A stretch of DNA of 5,308 bases from NCBI GenBank assembly GCA_002413075.1, contig DHWG01000108.1:4179-9486 (forward strand). The letters run 5' to 3'. This stretch comes from Desulfosporosinus sp. UBA5188 (GTDB taxonomy: Bacteria > Bacillota > Desulfitobacteriia > Desulfitobacteriales > Desulfitobacteriaceae). A program made the translations under genes and the position numbers. The notes beneath the pieces are model-generated. The model was not told the DNA's origin, did no database searches, and saw only the letters and a list, made by a program, of their open reading frames with translations. Below are positions 1 through 5,209 of this stretch, in pieces. Each line of letters starts with the position of its first letter. Positions within the stretch are counted from its first letter, which is position 1.

Positions 1-242
1 TTTCACAATTTCTTCATACAAATCTCATAAAACGGTAACAAATTTCGGTTAATATAAATATATCAGCTGTTACCCGTTCATTAGACGGTTAAGATAAAGC
101 CTTTCTTCATTTCTTCTTTCCTCCTCATCTCCTCCTTGTGAGGGGATATTTTTCTATAAATTAATAAGACCTCAGCTTGCTGAGGCCATTGTAGTGAAAA
201 AATAATGGCCGGTCAGCTGTAGTGTTATACGATTAGTTTATA
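1..242. other. AT-rich non-coding upstream region
   Basis: No gene can be supported here on either strand. Visible structure: GGTAACA (34-40) is repeated inverted as TGTTACC (68-74). A nearly pure pyrimidine tract runs from 100 to 137, with only two purines (A109 and A127). Two adjacent inverted repeats lie at 170-210 and are listed separately. The octamer TCAGCTGT occurs at 63-70 and again at 213-220, which may be chance. On the minus strand an AGGAGG (125-120) precedes a nine-codon ORF that stops at once. This stretch could be the 3' flank of an unseen upstream gene plus a regulatory region. Confidence 0.6.
170..210. repeat. Two adjacent inverted repeats (hairpins)
   Basis: The first repeat is CCTCAGC at 170-176 with GCTGAGG at 179-185, a perfect 7-bp palindrome with a two-base centre. 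As RNA it would be a 6-bp stem with a CUUG-like tetraloop. The second is GGCCATT at 184-190 with AATGGCC at 204-210, a perfect 7-bp arm pair around a 13-base loop. They share bases 184-185, so both stems cannot form completely together. Neither is followed by a T-tract on either strand, so a simple intrinsic terminator is not well supported. They may be operators, or the remnant of an upstream gene's terminator. Confidence 0.55.
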
Positions 243-271
243 TTGACATGATATATGACAAATGATAAAAT
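243..271 (+). promoter_or_regulatory. Sigma-A-type promoter of the DUF39 operon
   Basis: A perfect -35 TTGACA (243-248) is followed after exactly 17 bases by TAAAAT (266-271), five of six matches to TATAAT. A TGA immediately before the -10 (263-265) gives the extended -10 motif. Transcription would start near 277-279, about 85 bases before the first ATG. It is the best promoter in the window and points into the three-gene operon. The match is sequence-only; no transcription start has been measured. Confidence 0.75.
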
Positions 272-293
272 TAAACCTGTTGAATTGAATTTT

Positions 294-322
294 GACCTCT
301 TCTATCTTGGAAGAGGTCTTTT
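294..322 (+). terminator. Terminator-like hairpin in the operon leader
   Basis: GACCTCTTC (294-302) pairs perfectly with GAAGAGGTC (310-318) across a 7-base loop, giving a 9-bp stem directly followed by TTTT (319-322). This is intrinsic-terminator form on the + strand. It sits about 16 bases after the predicted start of the promoter at 243-271 and before the ribosome binding site at 349-355. It could attenuate the operon, end a transcript arriving from upstream, or protect the mRNA 5' end. The U-run is short, so full termination is uncertain. Too little sequence lies before it for a standard riboswitch aptamer. Confidence 0.5.
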
Positions 323-363
323 ATGTACACTAAGCTAAGGACTAATCTGGAGGTGGGAAGTTC

Positions 364-1560
364 ATGAGTGTTGAAAAAACATACGCGGAGATCAATGCCA
401 AGATTAAATCAGGTAAAGCCGTCGTCGTGACTGCGGAGGAACTCATCGCCCTGGTGGAGGAAAAAGGCCTCTCTAAAGCAGCTCAAGAAGTCGACGTAGT
501 AACGACTGGTACCTTTGCGCCCATGTGTTCCTCAGGTGCTTTTTTAAGTTTTGGACACACAACACCACGGATGAAAATGCAGAAGGTATGGCTGAACGGG
601 GTACCCGCTTATTCAGGCATAGCAGCGGTTGACGCCTATCTCGGTGCGACAGAGATGCCTGACGATGACCCCTTGAATAGCAATTACCCCGGTGAATTTC
701 GTTACGGCGGGGGCCATGTCATTCATGACCTTGTGGCACGCAAACCCGTCAAACTAAAAGCAACGGGCTATGGCACAGATTGTTACCCACGCCGAAACCT
801 TGAAACGATCATTACGTTGGATGACATCAATGAGGCGGTTCTTTTTAATCCTCGGAATTGCTATCAGAATTACAATTGCGCGGTGAACCTGACCGATCGC
901 ACTATTTATACATATATGGGAATGATCAAACCACATCTGGAGAATGCCAATTTTTCAACCTCTGGGCAACTCAGTCCGCTTTTAAAGGACCCTCATTTTA
1001 AGACAATTGGGGTTGGCACAAAGATTTTCCTGGGTGGTGGGATCGGATATGTCGCTTGGAACGGGACACAACATTTTCCGTCGATGATGAACGTTGATGG
1101 CAAGGAGCTAGGTGCAGCAGGAGGGACACTTGCGGTCACAGGGGATCTAAAGCAAATGAGCCCAAGATGGTTAGTCGGCACCAGTTATCTGGGCTATGGG
1201 GCAACACTTAGTGTAGGGATCGGAATTCCAATTCCTATTCTCAATGAAGAAATCGCTCGGTATGCAGCCATGAAGGATGAAGACTTGTATGCTCCCATAA
1301 TGGACTATGGGGAAGCGTATCCGTCATTGACACCGGGTAATTTAGGGTATGTCAGTTATGCAGACCTAAAGAGTGGGAAAATCAAGATCAATGGCAAAGA
1401 AGTCATTACCGCTCCTTTATCAAGTATGCCACGGGCTCGTGAGATCGCCGCAACCTTAAAAGGGTGGATCCAAAGAGGTGAATTTCAGCTGACAGAACCC
1501 GTCAAAATGCTTCCCTCACCCGCTGACGGCTTTATCGCTCACAGTATAAAGGAGGCTTGA
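364..1560 (+). CDS. Homocysteine biosynthesis protein, DUF39/COG1900 family
   Basis: A 398-residue cytoplasmic protein with no signal peptide or membrane helix, recognised by its sequence character as a DUF39 (COG1900) protein. In methanogens this family, with an NIL-ferredoxin partner, is reported to make homocysteine from aspartate semialdehyde and a sulfur donor, probably via cysteine persulfides. Visible features: TTGTFAPMCSSGAF around Cys55, GYGTDCYPRRN around Cys140, NPRNCYQNYNC with Cys166 and Cys172, and glycine-rich FLGGGIGYVAWNGTQH (222-237) and AAGGTLAVTGDLK (251-263). Cys55 and Cys140 are the likely persulfide cysteines, by recalled analogy with the Methanosarcina protein. The protein ends after the core, with no C-terminal CBS domains like those of methanogen homologues. 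The ATG has GGAGGTG (349-355) about 10 bases upstream of it. It is the first gene of the operon, four bases before the ferredoxin gene. The family call is firm; the bacterial reaction is inferred. Confidence 0.9.
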   Translation: MSVEKTYAEINAKIKSGKAVVVTAEELIALVEEKGLSKAAQEVDVVTTGTFAPMCSSGAFLSFGHTTPRMKMQKVWLNGVPAYSGIAAVDAYLGATEMPDDDPLNSNYPGEFRYGGGHVIHDLVARKPVKLKATGYGTDCYPRRNLETIITLDDINEAVLFNPRNCYQNYNCAVNLTDRTIYTYMGMIKPHLENANFSTSGQLSPLLKDPHFKTIGVGTKIFLGGGIGYVAWNGTQHFPSMMNVDGKELGAAGGTLAVTGDLKQMSPRWLVGTSYLGYGATLSVGIGIPIPILNEEIARYAAMKDEDLYAPIMDYGEAYPSLTPGNLGYVSYADLKSGKIKINGKEVITAPLSSMPRAREIAATLKGWIQRGEFQLTEPVKMLPSPADGFIAHSIKEA

Positions 1561-1564
1561 TAAA

Positions 1565-1966
1565 ATGTCGCCTAAAAGAATCGTTTTGCGTTTCGGGACA
1601 GATATCTCGGTTAAACCGATTGTTTATCGTTTGGTTAAAGATTATGACTTAGTGGTTAATATTGTGAAAGCCGATGTCAACCCTCAAAAAGAAGGGACCA
1701 TGATCTTGGAGGTCATCGGGGATCAAAGCGAAGCAGGACTAAACTATCTACGAAATTTAGGGGTTTCAGTGCAGGCCCTTAATCAAGAAATTATCAGAAA
1801 TGAAGAAAAGTGTGTTATGTGTGGGGCGTGTACAGGTATTTGTCCGACCGGTGCCTTATATATGGAACGTCCGTCTATGGAAGTCCGCTTTGACGGAGAT
1901 CAATGTGTTTTTTGCAAACTCTGTGTTAAAATATGCCCCATGAAGGCCATGGAGGTTCGTCTGTAA
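1565..1966 (+). CDS. NIL-domain 2[4Fe-4S] ferredoxin-like protein
   Basis: A 133-residue protein in two parts. Residues 1 to about 76 form an NIL domain, an ACT-like ligand-binding fold also found at the C-terminus of the MetN methionine ABC ATPase. Residues 80-133 are a bacterial-type ferredoxin. It has two complete CxxCxxCxxxCP motifs: Cys83, 86, 89 and 93, then Cys114, 117, 120 and 124, each followed by Pro. Both [4Fe-4S] clusters should therefore form. NIL-ferredoxin proteins beside DUF39 are thought to supply electrons, or handle sulfur, for homocysteine synthesis; the NIL domain may sense a sulfur amino acid. The ATG follows AAAGGAGG (1548-1555), which lies inside the end of the upstream gene, only four bases after its stop, so translation is probably coupled. 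Length and motifs are intact. Confidence 0.92.
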   Translation: MSPKRIVLRFGTDISVKPIVYRLVKDYDLVVNIVKADVNPQKEGTMILEVIGDQSEAGLNYLRNLGVSVQALNQEIIRNEEKCVMCGACTGICPTGALYMERPSMEVRFDGDQCVFCKLCVKICPMKAMEVRL

Positions 1967-1969
1967 TTG
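1951..1969 (+). promoter_or_regulatory. Ribosome binding site for a TTG start
   Basis: GGAGG (1951-1955) lies inside the end of the ferredoxin gene, 11 bases before TTG (1967-1969). That TTG directly follows the ferredoxin TAA (1964-1966). No in-frame ATG lies near the expected N-terminus. The residues encoded after the TTG (DRFYR, then VHFQIVVAETDLDI) match the usual UPF0280 beginning, so this TTG is the best start. Confidence 0.65.
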
Positions 1970-2719
1970 GATTTCACAGATCGTTTTTACCGGCAGGATC
2001 ACCGCCAGGTAGATCTGGTGCATTTTCAGATAGTCGTGGCAGAGACTGATCTAGATATAGGGGTTCGCAAAGAACGGTTTTCTACTCAACTCGTTGCCTG
2101 GGTCGAAGAAGTAATTAGGGATTGCCGCAGACCACTTGAAGAATATATCCAGAGGGACCCTGAATTTGTAAAGGCCTTAACGCCTTATACCGTATTGCCA
2201 AAGGCTCCTTTAATTGTTCAAACGATGGCGGAAGCTGGGCGTCTTGCAGGGGTGGGACCTATGGCAGCGGTCGCCGGTACTGTTTCAGAATTTGTTGGTA
2301 AGTTGATTGCCAAACGCTCACGAGACGTCATCGTGGAAAATGGTGGAGATATCTTCATGCGGACAAGTCGCATACGAAGGGTTGGCATCTTCGCTGGGGA
2401 TTCTCCACTGTCTAATCAGGTGGCGATTGAAATTCGCCCAGATGAAAGCCCCCTCGGGATATGTACATCATCCGGCAAAGTGGGGCCGTCCTTGAGTTTC
2501 GGCAAAGCCGACGCAGTCGTTGTTCTCTCTCCCTCAGTGGCGTTGGCGGACGCAGTAGCCACAGCCTGTGGGAACCTTGTTCAGACAACGGACGATTTAG
2601 AAAGAGCGCTTGAATTAGCTTCAGAGATCAGAGGCGTTAAGGGTATCGTGATCATTAAAGATGATCGTTTGGCAGTTTGGGGAAGTGTGAAATTGATTCC
2701 CATGAGTACTAAAGTGTAG
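1967..2719 (+). CDS. UPF0280 family protein (COG2122, ApbE-like)
   Basis: A 250-residue soluble protein of the UPF0280 (COG2122) family, related in fold to the FMN transferase ApbE. Typical features in order: a short N-terminus with DRFYRQ and VVAETDLDI, AGVGPMAAVAGTVSEFVG (94-111), ENGGDIF (124-130), GICTSSGKVGPSLSFGKADA (164-183) and LADAVATACGNLV (193-205). The NGGD and ADAVATA stretches resemble ApbE active-site motifs, but flavin transfer has not been shown for this family as far as I know. In Methanosarcina a COG2122 protein is tied to homocysteine formation when sulfide is low; its position here as third gene with DUF39 and NIL-ferredoxin agrees. It begins with TTG directly after the previous stop and in the same frame. 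The length is usual and no key motif is missing. The molecular role is uncertain. Confidence 0.88.
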   Translation: MDFTDRFYRQDHRQVDLVHFQIVVAETDLDIGVRKERFSTQLVAWVEEVIRDCRRPLEEYIQRDPEFVKALTPYTVLPKAPLIVQTMAEAGRLAGVGPMAAVAGTVSEFVGKLIAKRSRDVIVENGGDIFMRTSRIRRVGIFAGDSPLSNQVAIEIRPDESPLGICTSSGKVGPSLSFGKADAVVVLSPSVALADAVATACGNLVQTTDDLERALELASEIRGVKGIVIIKDDRLAVWGSVKLIPMSTKV

Positions 2720-2748
2720 TGTAGACTTGTAAAGTTTATTGATTTAAG

Positions 2749-2790
2749 AAGGGAAGGGGGTAGCCTATGATGGGCTAACCCCTTCCCTTT
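2749..2790 (+). terminator. Intrinsic terminator of the DUF39 operon
   Basis: A 17-bp stem (2749-2765 with 2773-2789) has one G-A mismatch (2760/2778) and a 7-base loop, and is rich in G and C. It lies 29 bases after the stop of the UPF0280 gene. The T-run is short (TTT, then AATAT), but the very stable stem makes this a convincing end to the three-gene operon. Confidence 0.85.
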
Positions 2791-2824
2791 AATATAGAGA
2801 TATATTGGCAGTAAACATAGAAAG

Positions 2825-2854
2825 AAATCTCCCAGTCAGGAGGTTTAAGTTTTT
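2825..2854 (+). terminator. Second terminator-like hairpin
   Basis: AAATCTCC (2825-2832) pairs with GGAGGTTT (2839-2846) across a 6-base loop, an 8-bp stem with one G-T pair. It is followed after three bases by TTTTT (2850-2854). It may back up the terminator 35 bases upstream. Alternatively the GGAGG in its right arm could be a hidden ribosome binding site for a 14-codon ORF starting with TTG at 2853, but nothing else supports that peptide. Confidence 0.4.
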
Positions 2855-2919
2855 GCGCATATGTCACGGAAGCAGGGTAACGGTGTACCACTCCTAATTG
2901 TAGAAGTTGGAGTCTAACA

Positions 2920-2948
2920 TTGGAAAATATTCAGATAATGGGTATAAA
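2920..2948 (+). promoter_or_regulatory. Candidate promoter for the paralogue pair
   Basis: TTGGAA (2920-2925, four of six matches to TTGACA) and TATAAA (2943-2948, five of six matches to TATAAT) are separated by exactly 17 bases. Transcription would begin near 2954-2956, giving a leader of roughly 90 bases before the ATG at 3044. A 9-bp inverted repeat flanks the -10 box. This is a sequence match only; a sporulation sigma factor promoter was looked for and not seen. Confidence 0.5.
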
Positions 2949-2964
2949 TTAGGAATATCTGAAT
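2929..2964. repeat. Perfect 9-bp inverted repeat over the promoter
   Basis: ATTCAGATA (2929-2937) and TATCTGAAT (2956-2964) are exact reverse complements separated by 18 bases. The midpoint falls on the -10 box at 2943-2948: the left arm lies in the promoter spacer and the right arm at the predicted start of transcription. This arrangement suits a repressor operator. If transcription came from further upstream, the arms would form an RNA hairpin instead. The right arm can also pair locally with TTCAG just after it (CTGAATTTCAG). Confidence 0.6.
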
Positions 2965-3030
2965 TTCAGTGCTATTTTTGCGGTTAGACCGATAGGATAG
3001 GTTGACAGTTCTATGTAATCGTCCAATGAT

Positions 3031-3046
3031 GGAGGGTTTTGAGATG
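3031..3046 (+). promoter_or_regulatory. Ribosome binding site deciding the start at 3044
   Basis: GGAGGG (3031-3036) sits seven bases before ATG (3044-3046). The longer reading frame begins with TTG at 3002, where no comparable site precedes it. The paralogue downstream also lacks those 14 extra residues, so the ATG is preferred. Confidence 0.8.
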
Positions 3047-4099
3047 AATAAAAATCTACTCGGGATGTTCAATCATTTAAACAATGGTAATTTTAGAGAG
3101 ATGAGCAGGACTCAATCCGATTTTCCGGAGGCGTGGCTTCAAATGGGTGGGAACAACCAAACAAGTTGGAATTTTAAGAATGTACCCCAGGAAAGACCTT
3201 TCTTGGAAATAAAAAATTCCACGGCTCTTAGAGCAGGAATCATCCAAACAAACCAGGCTTCTCTTGACGTTCGTAAAGATGAAGATTGGCAGATCTTAAT
3301 GGTTTTCCAAAGTGCTATGCTTGAGCTGCAAGCTTATTTGCGTATCTACCCCATTAGGCCTAACGGTGAAGTTTCTATGCCGTGGGAATTTAGCTTTAGT
3401 GTTGGACTGAAGGAAGAGCAGTTTAAGCAAGTCATCAGTGTAGCTCCTGAGATTGAGTTTCTGCGTATAGAGACGGGGATTTTAGGACCTGGAGACTTAA
3501 CTATATATAAACTAATCGCCTATCCCCTGATACCAAATCATATGAAAAGACACGTGAAAAAAGCAAAAGTAGAGATCCAGCCGATCAAACATATACAGAC
3601 CATCGGAGAAATAATTAAACCGATCCGTCTTGCTATGCCGATTCCTTTAAACATACCCGTGACAGTTCAGGCTAAGGTTGATTCGAATACTCGAGATCTC
3701 ACGCCGACTCGAGACAGGGTGCAAATTTTCGGTAGTAGTCAAGCCCCCTTAGCGACGTCAAGTTGCGGTCGTGCTCAGGTAGAAATATTCGGACACGGGT
3801 TTTATGAAAGCCTGGAGGATGTTGAAGCGAACCAGACCTTAGCGTCAACAACCACTCGCGATGTTTCTGCTTTACCTCGTTTTTCTTTTGCGGTCTATAA
3901 TTTCGGGATCCATCTGGCTCATGTACAAGCAGCGCTTAGTCCTGATGGACTTCATTGGAAGCAAGAGGGTCGTGAACTAGAAGTAGGACCTGGAAATTTA
4001 GTCATAATAACACCTGAAAATTTTCTAAGGTATACAAGGTTATCTTATGGGGCGGAAGATTTCACAACGTTAAGAATTTGGGTTCAGGCGCAAAATTAG
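3044..4099 (+). CDS. Uncharacterised two-domain protein, DUF6385-like C-terminus
   Basis: 351 residues from the preferred ATG. No signal peptide, membrane helix or cysteine-rich motif is visible, so it is probably not exported by the Sec route. Residues about 15-165 alternate beta-like segments and include DFPEAWLQMGGNNQTSWNF, which resembles jelly-roll carbohydrate-binding modules. A lysine-rich stretch (168-175) and a proline-rich hinge follow (to about 208). The conserved C-terminal part begins with TRDLTPTRDRVQIFGSS and ends with SPDGLHW, FLRYTRLSYG and a final WVQAQN. That part matches my recollection of DUF6385, found in spore-forming Clostridia, but I cannot confirm it here. It is a diverged paralogue of the next gene, 87 bases downstream, with the same layout throughout. 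It probably has its own promoter at 2920-2948. Possible roles are a cell-surface, spore-layer or binding protein; none is shown. Confidence 0.8.
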   Translation: MNKNLLGMFNHLNNGNFREMSRTQSDFPEAWLQMGGNNQTSWNFKNVPQERPFLEIKNSTALRAGIIQTNQASLDVRKDEDWQILMVFQSAMLELQAYLRIYPIRPNGEVSMPWEFSFSVGLKEEQFKQVISVAPEIEFLRIETGILGPGDLTIYKLIAYPLIPNHMKRHVKKAKVEIQPIKHIQTIGEIIKPIRLAMPIPLNIPVTVQAKVDSNTRDLTPTRDRVQIFGSSQAPLATSSCGRAQVEIFGHGFYESLEDVEANQTLASTTTRDVSALPRFSFAVYNFGIHLAHVQAALSPDGLHWKQEGRELEVGPGNLVIITPENFLRYTRLSYGAEDFTTLRIWVQAQN

Positions 4100-4186
4100 G
4101 TTTGTCTACATAGCATGTATATATAAGGCAATTCGATGATTAAGTTTATTATGGGCAATATTACGTTTTTATAGGGTGGGGAGGAA
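4100..4186. other. Spacer between the paralogues
   Basis: This is an 87-base AT-rich gap with no clear hairpin terminator, so the two genes may be cotranscribed. A TATTAT (4147-4152) resembles a -10 box but has no good -35 partner at 16-18 bases. A separate promoter is therefore possible but not supported. Confidence 0.4.
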
Positions 4187-4189
4187 ATG
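4173..4189 (+). promoter_or_regulatory. Unusual ribosome binding site
   Basis: The purine run from 4173 to 4184 ends in GGGGAGG (4178-4184), only two bases before ATG (4187-4189). This is closer than the 6-10 bases usual in Firmicutes. The weaker AGGGTGG (4173-4179) has normal spacing and may be used instead. No alternative in-frame start fits the alignment with the upstream paralogue. Confidence 0.5.
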
Positions 4190-5209
4190 GTTGAAATAAA
4201 CCAAGTCTATAATAGTCATTTCTTGTTGTGGCAACCAAGTAACCCTGACTTTCCGGACGGATGGGTTCGAAAAGGTGGAAATACGCAAACAAAGTGGGAA
4301 TGGGTTGGCCCTTCAGAAGGACCGAGAGCTATTAAGATTGTCCACCCATCGGGACCAAGAGCGGGGATTATTCTAGAAAATAGCGTCGTGATCCCAGCTG
4401 GAGAACATCAAAGATGGGAAATAAAAGCGACTATTCAGTCAGATATAGCAGAAATTCCTTGCTATATTAAAGTATATCTGGGAGCCGTTGCTGTAAACCA
4501 ATATTTATTTTCCACGCAATCGGGCTTAGTACCGGAAGAATATACCTGGGTTTTTTCTACATCCGTCGGAGTGACCGGAATTCTAGTTGAGGTTGGGATC
4601 GTCGGTGAGGGCGTCATTAATATTCACCAGATTCAGGGATCGAGGCTCTACCCTAAGCGAGCGTTACGACTGGATGAAAAGGGAGAAATATACGTCCATC
4701 ACGTCGATTCTATAGGGAAGATTGAATCACCTGTCTCTGTAAGACTGATTAGCCCACTTCCTATACCTGTCGAGGTCATAACCCCCATAAAGGCTGACTT
4801 GCGTGATTTGACGCCTTCTCGTGATGGTGTAAGAATTTACGGCAGTAATGGAAATCCTATTGATTCAACGTTGGAGGGTCTAGTTCGAATTAAGGTAGCT
4901 GGAAGAAAGTATATACAAAGTTCAGAAACGGTAACCACCTCTAATTTCTTCGTTGCAAGTATGCCTAAAGATGTCTCCGAAGTGAGTGTCTATTCTTATG
5001 CAGTGCATAATATTGGCACAAAAGTAATCTTAGGACAATTGCAAATCAGCCCAGATGGAGCAATCTGGACAGCAGATGGTTTGGAAATTGATATACTGCC
5101 CGGAGCACTTGAGGTTCTTGCCCCCAACCATTTTCTGCGTTATGTACGCTTAATATATCGGTCTGAATCTCCTAATACACTGATGGTTTGGTTTCAGGCG
5201 CAAATCTAG
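4187..5209 (+). CDS. Uncharacterised paralogue, DUF6385-like C-terminus
   Basis: 340 residues, collinear with the preceding protein. The N-terminal half carries DFPDGWVRKGGNTQTKWEW (21-39) and PRAGII (57-62), matching DFPEAWLQMGGNNQTSWNF and LRAGII upstream, and looks like a beta-sandwich binding module. A hinge rich in Pro and Ile follows (about 176-203). The C-terminal domain has LRDLTPSRDGVRIYGS (205-220), YAVHNIGT (271-278), ISPDGAIW (287-294), FLRYVRLIYR (316-325) and a final WFQAQI. Conservation is strongest in this part and in the last residues. No signal peptide, membrane segment or catalytic motif is visible. The two genes probably arose by an old duplication, since they have diverged in most positions between the shared motifs. 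A DUF6385 assignment is from memory. Function is unknown; a structural or ligand-binding role fits better than an enzyme. Confidence 0.8.
   Translation: MVEINQVYNSHFLLWQPSNPDFPDGWVRKGGNTQTKWEWVGPSEGPRAIKIVHPSGPRAGIILENSVVIPAGEHQRWEIKATIQSDIAEIPCYIKVYLGAVAVNQYLFSTQSGLVPEEYTWVFSTSVGVTGILVEVGIVGEGVINIHQIQGSRLYPKRALRLDEKGEIYVHHVDSIGKIESPVSVRLISPLPIPVEVITPIKADLRDLTPSRDGVRIYGSNGNPIDSTLEGLVRIKVAGRKYIQSSETVTTSNFFVASMPKDVSEVSVYSYAVHNIGTKVILGQLQISPDGAIWTADGLEIDILPGALEVLAPNHFLRYVRLIYRSESPNTLMVWFQAQI

Larger units (their letters stand above)
2855..3043. other. Intergenic spacer before the paralogue pair
   Basis: Together with the two hairpins before it, this completes a gene-free stretch of about 320 bases (2720-3043). 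It contains the 8-base palindrome GGTGTACC (2882-2889). It also holds an imperfect stem formed by ACTCC (2890-2894) and GGAGT (2909-2913), with AA/TT continuing after a bulge. The candidate promoter and inverted repeat at 2920-2964 are listed separately. No known riboswitch or RNA family was recognised. Two short ORFs near 2853-2917 (14 and 18 codons) have no support. Confidence 0.5.

Noticed and set aside
278..363. SAM riboswitch or T-box in the operon leader
   Set aside because: The leader from the predicted start is about 85 bases and shows neither conserved SAM-I sequences nor a T-box; only one hairpin with a short U-run is present.
754..936. 60-codon minus-strand reading frame
   Set aside because: It lies wholly inside the DUF39 gene, has no family resemblance, and is explained as an antisense shadow.
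993..1181. 62-codon minus-strand reading frame
   Set aside because: It is antisense to the glycine-rich part of the DUF39 gene; its Pro-rich product is what glycine codons give in reverse.
2307..2495. 62-codon + strand reading frame
   Set aside because: It is out of frame inside the UPF0280 gene, whose conserved motifs cover the same bases.
2853..2917. Two short + strand ORFs (TTG at 2853, ATG at 2861)
   Set aside because: They are only 14 and 18 codons, overlap each other and terminator-like structure, and have no recognisable product. The GGAGG at 2839-2843 is more simply the arm of a hairpin.
3002..3043. TTG start giving 14 extra residues on the first paralogue
   Set aside because: There is no good ribosome binding site before 3002, whereas GGAGGG is ideally placed before ATG 3044, and the paralogue lacks an equivalent extension.
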